Part shown: in pieces, positions 55,480 to 64,000 of the stretch | Position numbering within the stretch: position 1 is the stretch's first letter | Layout of the letters: each line of letters opens with the position of its first letter | Assembly (NCBI GenBank): GCA_012845835.1 | Contig: JABAKD010000028.1 | Coordinates: forward strand, 5,676,296 to 5,740,295 | Direction of reading: 5' to 3' | DNA from: Undaria pinnatifida | Taxonomy: Eukaryota > Sar > Phaeophyceae > Laminariales > Alariaceae | DNA: 64,000 bases | Notes under the pieces: model-generated | The model's database searches: none | Seen by the model: only the letters and a program-made list of their open reading frames with translations | What the model was told of the DNA's origin: nothing | Position numbers and translations under genes: made by a program

Positions 55480-56880
55480 AACTTTGATATCCTAGTAGAA
55501 ATATGTGTGTTGTGCAACTTGGGCCCTTCTGAAGAAAGGAGCTAGCAAGAAGCATCAAGCGAGTCATGGGGGACGCCGATTCGAGTGACGATCCAGGGGG
55601 TAGTAGCGGAAGTTCACCCGCATTGTTTTGAGTAGTTTGAGCTGCTGGCTGATCTTCAGAGGAGAGAAGTCCTGCCAGAAACATGCACACCGAGATCAAG
55701 GTACACTCGGCCCCAATTCCTTCCACGCCTACGCCTGTTGTGCGCGGGCTGGCCCATCCATGACGTAATTTTAGCAGCCAACGTCCACCCAACTTCAATA
55801 ATCAGAGACACACTTGGCCCCTTTGGCAAGCCAAATTGTATATTTTGTGGGAAGCGAAGGGTGTCGAGATGCCTTAAGAGGGACGTGTAGCCCTCCCCGT
55901 GTTGGTAGCAGATGACGTCTTCGTTCACGAGGACTTGCTGTTGAGGCACAGGGCGGGTACTACTATAGAGGTGAATTACTTTTTTTCTGAGGTTCCGCAC
56001 TTTACGAGCTTAAGACCTCCCAAAACTTAATTCGGATACGAATAAAACTGCTACTGGATGAAAATTCTCATGGCCTAGGTATACAACTAGAATCACGCAA
56101 AACAATAACCAATATCCGACGATTGTGGGTTAAGGAGCCCCGTCATTCAGAAACAAAACAGACGAAAACTGCCACCTTTATCGCAGCACGTGCCACAGGC
56201 AGTCGGTAACAACGAATGCGCGTGCTAGGATGGCTCGGGATTATTGTATTTTTACCCTAACCCTCCGTGTTTGACCAGACTGCAAGAAACCTAATGTTCA
56301 AGCGGGGGGTGGAAGGTCATAGAGGTTTTCTACCCACCCAAACCGATTATCGAGGAACGCAGAGTAGCACAAGAGTGCGATGTGATTAACTCTGTATGAT
56401 GGGAGGGTAAGGACCCCGTAGAAAACTTGAACCGGCCATGTTGGAAGGACGGGACTGGTTTAAAAGAAATCATGCTTTTGATGAAATGCTGATGATAGTT
56501 TCTCAATTTTGTGATTTCGATGGTCATGATTTTAGATGGGGTTTGGTGTGTATCCGGCCGGGACACAGTTTTATGATCCGTTAGTGAGTTTCGGGACAAC
56601 TTCATGTGCTTGTACACTCGTTTTTGATCCTACCAGGTATTTTGCCAGTTGCTGGTCGTCTTATTACTTTGGATTAACGCCGCTAGTTATACGGTAGCTG
56701 TGAGTGCGGATCGAGCGCTTGACTTTGGAAATTTGGATATTTGGGATTGTCGTGCTAGTGCACTGCTTTGACCCTATTTTACCAGCTGGCCCCCGTTTGA
56801 TTACTGAGGTCTAATGACTCTAGTTTCGGCACTGAGCTGTGGGTTGATCTTGGAGGTTCCGGACTTTAGATTTTGATTGC
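55480..56880. other. No recognisable gene
   Basis: Short ORFs on both strands. A CCCTAACCCT telomere-like word lies near 56,256. No domain or array. Confidence 0.35.
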
Positions 56881-56886
56881 CGGACG

Positions 56887-57619
56887 TGTACCGACTCGCG
56901 TGACTCGGGCGACCGCGGGCCTGGTGGTAACAGCTCCGAGGACTTCCCCTCGTAGACTCGGAGCGTGTATTTTCACAATGTTATAGTTCGTTCGTTGTCA
57001 CACGGGGAAGTGCCATGCCATTGACCATGAAGCTTTCCGTTCGTACTCAAGACATCGAGAGCTTAAAAGAAGCGCCAATAGTGACAGTGCAGCTCCTTGA
57101 CAAAATGTATCCAGTCATTCTATGTACGGTAAAATGCCCAATGATACGACCACAGCGGTTCAGCACTCTTCAAAAACCCATATCGGGCTTCCAACCACAA
57201 GTTTGCTATGACCGAGTAGCTTTGATAAACATAGCTGTCCGTACGTTGGGCAATGATCAAGTCCAACACATCCCGGTCAGTTTCATCACGACTTATGACC
57301 TACCACGTTTACTGACCGTGATTGCTCAGCAGCCGTGTCCTCACCAATGCGTCTGCAAGCAAACCACGCACCAAGCACCACATCTCCAATTGCGCATGCA
57401 ACTTGCCGAAACCCAGACCACATAAGGAATGTATGTGTATTCCAGTACAATAGCCACCCGTAAAACGGAAGCACCAACCTCCGACATGCTCTGTCCATAC
57501 ACAGCCTCGGCGATGAACCGCCAGCTGTGGCTGTGTCAGGCGCTATTAGCGTCCTGCGCAGAACCTCCAAATCCTAGAAACTAGATATTCGAAATTCAAA
57601 CAGAAAAATCAGCAACTCA
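56887..57619 (-). repeat. 3' LTR of Ty3 element copy 2 (minus strand), 733 bp
   Basis: The complement starts TGAGTTGCTGATTTTTCTG after the polypurine tract GGAGGGGGGTCCCGG and ends CGCGAGTCGGTACA. It contains the same GAGGGGAAGTCCTCGGAGCT block and matches the LTR at 48,320-49,058 throughout. Confidence 0.85.
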
Positions 57620-57719
57620 TTATCCGGGACCCCCCTCCAAGCCACAATAGGCGCAGCCCACACCGCTGTACGAGTTTCGCTTCAGACCTGTCTTCAGCCG
57701 CATCGCATTGAGCCGGCTC

Positions 57720-58565
57720 CCAGGTGCTCTCGGCCTCCTCCATCCCTTCCCAGGGCCACCTTGACGACGAACTCGTTGCCACCATCGAGCGGCGGTCGCG
57801 GAAAGATTCTGCCGCATTTCACGGTAGGCGATCACGTTCTGGTGCGGGCTTCGCCCGCACCACCCTTGCACGAGGATGAAGCCGCACCGCCATAGGCTCC
57901 ACGCGTGCAGGTGGGCCGCCCAAACCCGCCCGACGGAAATAGGACAAGGTGCGTGCAAAAACAATATGGCGCAACATCTTGGCACATTCCGGCGGGAAGG
58001 CATGGTCAACAGCGTTATTGATCGCCGTCTCCAACACGCCCACAGGACTCCGCATCTCCACCTCGGAGTTCTGGAATATCATGTGTCGCTGAGACGGCAG
58101 CATCAGTGTAACGTTATTGTCCACGTCACCTGGGGCATCGTCGCCACCGGCATAGTACCAGCTTTGAGCCCGCCCACAGCACGAGCTGTAAGCTCCACCC
58201 CAGCGCCATCTTGACGCCCACATGCATTCAGTACGTATGACGTGAGCTGCTCTATGACATCGATGCCGATTTTCTCTCTCATCGTCTTCTGTCCGATGAT
58301 AACTACATCGCCTCCCACAGAGAGCACGATAAACGGCATGGTAAGCCGGACTGGTCCCCATGGCGCTCCGATCGTTAATTGGAGCTGACACGATTGCGTA
58401 TCAATATCACACTATTGGCCTAACTACCTCACCACACGCGCATTCCCGACAAACTTCTGCGTTAACGCGATCTGGGTCATCTCCGGCTGTCCCTGCAGGG
58501 CCTCTACCAGCTCCTCTGACATTGCCGTAACGCTTGTGCCAGAATACATGAGTACTGCGATCTTT
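57720..58565 (-). pseudogene. Protease / pol-linker / chromodomain remnant of LTR element copy 2
   Basis: Minus-strand frames give VLMYSGTSVTAMSEELVEAL (58,424-59,020 frame), MPFIVLSVGGDVVIIGQKTM (58,103-58,339 frame) and PPECAKMLRHIVFARTLSYF (57,819-58,391 frame), each equivalent to copy 1. The protease triad again reads Y-S-G. The frames change several times, so it is non-functional. Confidence 0.8.
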
Positions 58566-58729
58566 ATTTCTGTCACGGTGGTGCAGTGAAGATATTGATT
58601 GACTGTATATTTTAGTCGACTCGTTTCACCCTCAGGAAATGAAAAAAATATGGTGTAATGCCTTTTCAATTGTAGAGGTTGATGGCTGTTTATCGGTCTT
58701 AGATATACAATGCGGACATGGCAATGGCG

Positions 58730-58950
58730 TAAAGCTACGGGGGTCTTCAACAATAGGTTGGCTACATCGTAGAGAGTTATCGAGCTGGCGGGATTATTTA
58801 CAAGCTGTTTAACCGCCTTGTTTCCAACCGAGTGCACTCCTCGTTGTACTCGGAAAAGGCGTAAAATATACATGTTATACTGCCTCTCTACTCGAAAATC
58901 GACCTTACTACTGTTCGTACAACGGGTACACCCCCTACGCTTCAAAGGGC
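58730..58950. repeat. Dispersed repeat G, copy 2
   Basis: TCAACAATAGGTTGGCTACA, AACCGAGTGCACTCCTCGTT, CTTACTACTGTTCGTACAAC and CCCTACGCTTCAAAGGG, as in 55,240-55,475. Confidence 0.75.
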
Positions 58951-58959
58951 GCACCAACA

Positions 58960-59930
58960 TAGTCAGGTCGGCGCGGCGTGATAGAGCTGACGCACATCCG
59001 ACTCTTGAGTTGGGAACCATTAACTGTAGAGAAGGTGTCGTCGGGCCTCATGCGACCAGCATCAACGGGCGGATTTAGTTAGAATGTGAGTAGTACTCGA
59101 TCAGAGTTCTCATGGTACATACACCGATCAACGGGGGCGAAATGGTTTGTTATGAGGAAACGATTTCTGCATACTTTCTCGCGTTTCCAGAGGTGCGTGA
59201 ACATTTCACAGTCAACCAATAGTCGCCACAGGTTTTCTACGACGGCTACTTGCTCGTGCAGAGGTGGGAGTGCTTTGTCAACTGGAATCCATTCGTACAG
59301 ATTACGGCGCGGACACCTGAGCCCAATCGGACCCCCAGTATAGTCAACCGTAAAAAAAGCCGAAATCGCGTATGCGAATGAAATGAGAACTATACGTAAT
59401 GTTCGATTCGATTTTATCGTATCTCCGAGAGACGCACGCCGCTGCTGCTGTTTGACCCAAGTACAGGAAGTGATAACAGGTAGAAATAGTCGATGTTGAT
59501 CGCATTGTTGGCAGTTGACAGGTGTATACATCCGTACGAACTCTCCACTTCTACGACTGTTGTCGTAGCTCAAACGTGGACGTATGTATGACAGAACGCA
59601 TAATAATTCAAAATATTTTCGTATCAACTACCAGGTAGCCGGGAAAAACCTAGGGTTGGGCACGTACAAACATACGTGGCACAAATCAGATGGAGTACCA
59701 TGTATTTTTTTCACCCGTGGTGCAGACCAGTTGGAGCAATGCGTACTGCGTGTTTATGTGGCAAGGACCAGTTGATGTAATACGTACTTGTCGCAACATA
59801 TCGATGGATGCCGAGTTGTTTGCACAAGTTGAACCAAGGTTCTATGAGTGCCTCAAGCTTTGCTTTATATCGAGCTCCACCACGGACTACCCCGTAATTG
59901 CTCCCGTCAATGCAATCGGAGTATCACACA
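58960..59930. other. No recognisable gene
   Basis: A 182-codon minus-strand ORF at 59,079-59,627 has no domain I recognise and no supporting context. Confidence 0.35.
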
Positions 59931-59937
59931 AATTGAG

Positions 59938-60000
59938 AAGATGAGTTTCGACGAAATCTTCAATCTCACAGCTGGAGTGTATATTTAATTTTTTATAACA
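59938..60000. repeat. TIR-family tip (right-end orientation)
   Basis: GATGAGTTTCGACGAAATCT, TCAATCTCACAGCTGGAGTG then TTTTTTATAA: about 60 bp of the tip only. Confidence 0.75.
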
Positions 60001-60004
60001 ATCA

Positions 60005-60860
60005 GTGTCTCCAGACCAGCAACACCATACTTCCGCAATACATAATAATGCTTTTCTTCGAAACCCTACTCTCCTTCAGCAAGCCGCCGCCACTATCCCA
60101 TTTCCACGTGTGTGGCATACTTTTGTCATGGTCGCTAATTCGCTTCCACTAGCTAGATCAACAGTTTTCCCTGTGTTTTGTACCGCCATTGCACTCGCCT
60201 GCGGCCCCTTTGCGTTGTTCATAAGACTGCACAACAAATAGTTGCCCTGCTTACCTCGGTATATCCATTCGTCGGCGATAATCCACAGTCAAGAGCACCC
60301 ACCGTGCCAAGCGAAGCACACCGACACAAGCTCGACACCGGTGCGTCAAGGTAAAAATTTCTCGACTGCCGTCCAGGTACGGGACACGCAGACAAATCCC
60401 AACAGGTTATTTGAGCCTCGTTTCACCCACGGTGCAATACAAGAATCATAAATGTGTTGGCCTGCGACACGGTGCAAGCCGTTTCAGAGGGAAGCCGTTG
60501 AATCCAGCTCGAACAGAAGGCCTTCAGTCGCGACCGTCGAAAGCCATTACGATCTGGAAACGAGACAACCATAACCTCGAGCGTGTGCTAAGGGAAATTG
60601 AGTGAACCAACATCGCGACGCTGGGCAGATGCGTGCAGAGCCAATCGAACAGACGGCGAGAGAGCAGCCAAACACAAATTACGATTCGCGAATTACGATC
60701 GCACGTATTCTCTTTGTTGTACCACCCGCGGAAGTGGTGTTCATTCGACGACCGAAGAAGAGCCGACCCCTGAAGCATCGCTTCCATTTCATTATGCTCT
60801 ATGTCTGGGCAAAATACCTAGCCCAACGTTAGCACTGACCGGTGTTTCATACCGGCATGT
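60005..60860. other. No recognisable gene
   Basis: Short ORFs only between two TIR-family tips. Confidence 0.35.
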
Positions 60861-60867
60861 ATATGCA

Positions 60868-60916
60868 AAGATGTGTTTCGACGAAATCTTCGATCTCACA
60901 GCTGGAGTGTGCTTAA
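60868..60916. repeat. TIR-family tip (right-end orientation)
   Basis: AGATGTGTTTCGACGAAATC and TTCGATCTCACAGCTGGAGT, then divergence. This is the last of the family seen in the window. Confidence 0.7.
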
Positions 60917-61074
60917 TTTTAGAATATATTCACCTGTTACCCTATATCTATCTTTCATTTGTCTGTCATTTGAACAATGCGACGGGAGCCAGAGCCTTGC
61001 AGCGAATGGTTCGACGCCGCTCAGAACAATAGTCTAATACAATAATATCTGATACATAGTAGTTACGCTGAAAT

Positions 61075-62735
61075 TTGACCACCCCGAATTCATCCGCTAC
61101 TTCCACAACCTCCTTGTCAATGTGTGGAGAACGGGAGACGTCTCCCAGCAGTGGAAACATGCAATAATTAAAGTCCTTCACAACATAAGGATCGATCTGA
61201 TTGCAACAGCTACGGAGGGATTTCGCTTGTTGCCCATGCAGGCAAAGCACTGATAAAAATGGTCGCGTCCCGCCTTTGCAATTGCTGTGAGACCAAAGGG
61301 ATACTCCCCGAAGAACAGTGCGGCTTTCGCCCGCCCGATCAACAGTGGACATGTTGTTTGTCGTGCGCCAACTGCAAGACCTCGGACGAGCTAGGGAATC
61401 TGATCTTCATCGATCTCCAGAAAGCATATGACTCCGTCGACCAAGAGCTGCTGTGGGTGGTGCTCGGTGGTGATCGCACGCTTCGGCATACCAGAGAAGA
61501 TGCTGACCATTATCCACCAGTTCCACGAATGCCTGTGAGCTCTTGCGCGCACGGATGACGGTGGGCAATCTGAATGGTTTGACGTCACCCAAGGACGGCG
61601 GCAAGGATGTGTATTGTTGCCCCTTCTTTTCAATGTATTTTTCGCCGCTACGATACATGCCGTCCTGGTACGCTTCAGTCAGGACCCACACATCGAGGGA
61701 CTTGGTTCACCTCGAGGAGGACCTCGAAAAGGACCTCGGGGAGGACGGGGTGGAGGTTGAACCGCTAACATGTGTGCGAAGGTCAGTCTGGGGTATGCAT
61801 TACGCCAACGATGCAGGCCTTGTGCCTAAGTCGGCGGAAGGCCTTGCGAAGATCATGATCGTTGTTGTGACCGTTTTAGAAGCAGCAGGACTCACCGTGT
61901 CCGAAACAAAAACGGAGACAATGCTGCGGGGCACACACAACCAGGTGCTCCCGACCTCACCGCTCATCGTCGAAGCAACGGGCCAGAGGTATATGCAGAC
62001 GATGTAGTTTCTGTACGTGGGCGGTCTTATCGATGCAAACGCCGACATCATGCCAGAGATCCGAGTCGCGTGGGCATGCTACGGCCGCTTCAAGCACGAG
62101 CAGTACGATATGGAGGATGCCCCGTTCATGTTGAAGGTGCGCCTGCTAAAGACCGAGATGATGGAGACGACGGAGACCTTTTTGTACGGGTGTGTGACCT
62201 GGGCACTAGGCCTGGAGCACTTCTCTAACTCCGAACGGCACACCATAACCTCCTCCTAAGGATCATTGGCTTTCATCACCGCCGGCAGCGCACCGACCAT
62301 CGCATGTCGTGCGCCAAGGCCCTCAAGAAGGCACAATATGAGAGCGTTGAGACGACTATCCGCATATGACGCCTCCTCTTCGCGGGAGCCGTACAACGGA
62401 CGAGCAATGAGCGACTGACTCATCGCGTGATGTTCGGGACGTTGGCTGGTGGGGTGAACCCGGGACGAGGCTGACCAGAAAAGAATTCGGCCTAGTGTCT
62501 GGTAGACGACAGCAGGGCATTCGAAGCGACTGAGGGGTCCACGGACAGCTCCCCTTTGGTAGTCGCAATGGAGACTGTGCTATAGCCGAGGGCGGAAAAG
62601 CAAAGTGGGAACTGGCACCGGGGGATCGTCGACACGGGGGACGGCTTCATGAAGAAATGTCACAGTTGGGGTGAGGCGGAGAAGAGCTGGCAACGCCTCA
62701 CATCAGAGGACACCAAGAGCACCAACCAAGGGAAA
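61075..62735 (+). pseudogene. 3' half of a non-LTR (LINE-type) retrotransposon: reverse transcriptase remnant
   Basis: Successive plus-strand frames follow the RT order. The thumb-proximal start reads EFIRYFHNLLVNVWRTGDVS and QQWKHAIIKVL; then MVASRLCNC and GILPEEQCGFRP (RT block 2), then LIFIDLQKAYDSVDQELLWV (block A, with the catalytic Asp of F-x-D-L-x-K-A-Y-D-x-V present). The block with Y-x-D-D reads HYANDAGLVPKSAEGLAKIM, so the first catalytic Asp of YADD is Asn. Next come LTVSETKTETML, LLYGCVTW-type residues (FLYGCVTWALGLEHF), and frame fragments up to about 62,735 (RRLLFAGAVQRT, SWQRLTS). At least five frameshifts or deletions make it inactive. The endonuclease half is missing. Confidence 0.85.
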
Positions 62736-62739
62736 CTGG

Positions 62740-62895
62740 GGGGGCGGGGGGGGGAGCAATCGTATAGATACAGATGTGGATGAATGCAGAAATGAAGTGA
62801 CAGATCGTGTGGCAAGGTACCAGTTCGAATAATTAAATTGAGCGTGTGCTATAGCCTTGAACCCTTTCAGCGAGTGGTAGGTTCTGCTTTGGACC
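62740..62895. other. Tail of the LINE region, no further feature
   Basis: A G-rich run (GGGGGGGCGGGGGGGGAG) and then unique sequence. Confidence 0.4.
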
Positions 62896-62896
62896 C

Positions 62897-63157
62897 AGGC
62901 TACGGTAGGGGGGTCCCCTTTTGGGCCTTTTATTTCAGTGGCTAGGGGTCACTCGCACGAGTAACCCCTTTGTGTTCCTATGCAATCTTTCGTTTTCTTT
63001 TTGTTTTACATTGACGAAATCAATCCGCAATGCAAAGATGATCTAAGCTGCGGCAAACCAAGTTCCTAAACCATCTTCATCCGTAGGGTACAGAGCTACT
63101 CGTGCGAGTATCTCAAACACACCAGTGAAAATGGGGGTACCCCCCCTACCGTAGCCT
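62897..63157. mobile_element. MITE-like element with TIRs AGGCTACGGTAGGGGGGT
   Basis: The left end AGGCTACGGTAGGGGGGTCC is mirrored by the right end, whose complement is AGGCTACGGTAGGGGGGTAC. The interior also has paired TCGCACGAGTA words (CACTCGCACGAGTAACC / CTACTCGTGCGAGTA), so most of the 261 bp can fold on itself. No coding capacity; target-site duplication not clear. Confidence 0.85.
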
Positions 63158-63159
63158 TG

Positions 63160-63960
63160 GTCTTTGATTGTTTGTTTTCGTTGAGTTCAATGGGGGGAGC
63201 GCGACAGCGACAGTTATGACTTGCCGGCCGTCCTTTTTTTTCCTTTTTTCCTTTTTTTTGTTTGCTCCTTCGATTCGCCCCCCCGCCAACCTTTTGACGG
63301 TATCTTCTTCCTCTTTGTCGTGTCGTTTTGTCCGTGCAACAGCAGTTATGATATCCGTACTGTTTTGCCTGTGCAACAGGTATCTGTTCCTCTTCAGTGC
63401 GTATGGTGTTCCGCTGGCAATTGCAGCCTTCCCTTTCCGATGTCCATGCATCCCATTGTCCAGAACACCTGTCGTTTATTTTGCTTTTTTCCCTTTTCTC
63501 ACCTTTTTTATGGTCTGACTTGGTTGTGTTCTCGTACCCGGTAGGCTAGCTTTTCACTTGCTTTACCTTGATGAATTACGACTGTTTGGTTTGCTCTGTT
63601 TCACAGTCGTCTGTGACCACGGGAATTTGTATCTCTCTGTAAATAGGATGGATTAGCACGGACTCTGCGTGTACTGATGTCGTTGGGTAGAAAGAACGGT
63701 TTAATGCGAAGACAACACACATACATATGTCATAGGTGCCGGAGCCCCACAGTGACCGATTCTCCCACCAGCCTAGCCACAGAGCTGACGACCTATCAAT
63801 TATGGTGTGTTTCTACCGTCAAATATCTATTGTTATGTGTTTCTAGCGTTCATGTTAAAGTAAGTTAGATCGTCGTGTACATGGTGCTGCGTTTTAGGCA
63901 TGTATCATTGGCACGATTATTTCTCCCATGCACGGTGGATTGCACGATAATAAATACAAG
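63160..63960. other. No recognisable gene; pyrimidine-rich stretch
   Basis: TTTTCC-rich sequence from 63,230 to 63,260 and near 63,490. ORFs that look hydrophobic come from this T-rich composition. Confidence 0.4.
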
Positions 63961-63962
63961 CG

Positions 63963-63991
63963 GACGGGGCCGCCTCAACGGCGGCCCCGTC
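63963..63991. repeat. Perfect 12-bp GC stem-loop at the window end
   Basis: GACGGGGCCGCC, loop TCAAC, GGCGGCCCCGTC. It resembles a rho-independent terminator stem, but there is no T-run and no adjacent gene, so I record only the structure. Confidence 0.95.
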
Positions 63992-64000
63992 ATCCAGTAG

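Larger units (their letters stand above)
56887..58565 (-). mobile_element. Ty3-type chromodomain LTR retrotransposon, pol-deleted, copy 2 (5' truncated)
   Basis: Reading leftwards on the minus strand: protease region, RT-proximal stub, chromodomain remnant, polypurine tract, LTR. Homology with copy 1 stops at about 58,565, so gag and the 5' LTR are missing. The deletion junction between GCGAAGCC(C/G)GCACCAGAAC and CAACGAGTTCGTCGTCAAGG corresponds base for base to that of copy 1 (GTGAAGCCCCCACTTGAACG ... GACGAGTTTGTCGTCAAGG). Confidence 0.85.

Noticed and set aside
51668-60000. A single 8.3-kb transposon bounded by the left arm at 51,668 and right tip at 59,938
   Set aside because: The interval contains the RGS exon and a separate LTR element, and the two ends differ in length and age; independent relics are more likely.
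63168-63544. Hydrophobic, membrane-protein-like ORFs
   Set aside because: Phe/Leu/Ser content comes from a T- and TTTTCC-rich stretch; two frames are open at once and no family is recognised.
63963-63991. Rho-independent terminator
   Set aside because: Good stem but no T-run and no bacterial gene context.

Overview
The window is a repeat-dominated piece of a eukaryotic nuclear genome. There is no bacterial operon structure, no ribosome-binding-site logic, no CRISPR array, and no rRNA gene or intact tRNA gene that I can recognise. The coding traces that can be read are split by GT-AG introns whose phases match. Ty3-type chromodomain LTR elements, non-LTR reverse transcriptase, tRNA-derived SINEs, a KDZ-type transposase trace and a 7TM-RGS receptor together suggest a stramenopile such as a brown alga or oomycete-like lineage. 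That placement is inference from family style, not proof.

Layout. 0-6.6 kb: stacked minisatellites (30, 58, 40, about 75-125 and about 330 bp units) and one small frameshifted ORF (5.69-6.19 kb). 7-15.2 kb: copies of a long terminal-inverted-repeat (TIR) family whose tip reads ...CTCCAGCTGTGAGAT..., including a complete fold-back copy (13.97-15.18 kb) whose left tip plus flank is triplicated (223 bp x3). At 12.86-13.11 kb on the minus strand lies a frameshifted copy of a receptor exon. 16.28-28.03 kb: a candidate single 11.7-kb transposon with 40-bp imperfect TIRs (31/40 matches), two large arrays built on palindromic GGAAGCTTCC words just inside the ends, and a degenerate Kyakuja-Dileera-Zisupton (KDZ) transposase core at 24.5-24.7 kb. 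28-35 kb: minisatellites, a SINE, GC hairpins attached to a dispersed repeat, and a second fold-back element (32.60-33.73 kb).

35.49-54.35 kb (plus strand): the only convincing host gene, a seven-transmembrane receptor fused to an RGS (regulator of G-protein signalling) domain. Three 7TM exons join in phase (35.49, 37.64, 38.27 kb), two further candidate exons follow, and the RGS domain is split between 49.34-49.49 and 54.03-54.35 kb. The intervals that would be its introns hold a SINE fragment, TIR elements, a GGGCCC-rich duplication and an LTR element (45.4-49.06 kb).

45.4-49.06 kb (plus) and 56.89-58.57 kb (minus): two copies of one Ty3 lineage that share the same pol deletion joining the start of the RT region to the chromodomain, and the same Asp-to-Tyr loss in the protease motif. 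They look like offspring of a non-autonomous gag-carrying master. 61.08-62.74 kb: the 3' part of a dead LINE. 62.90-63.16 kb: a small TIR element (MITE). The window ends in a perfect 12-bp GC stem-loop.

Almost nothing here looks like an intact autonomous gene. The value lies in the receptor gene spread through transposon-filled introns, the candidate KDZ element with palindromic arrays, and the non-autonomous LTR lineage.
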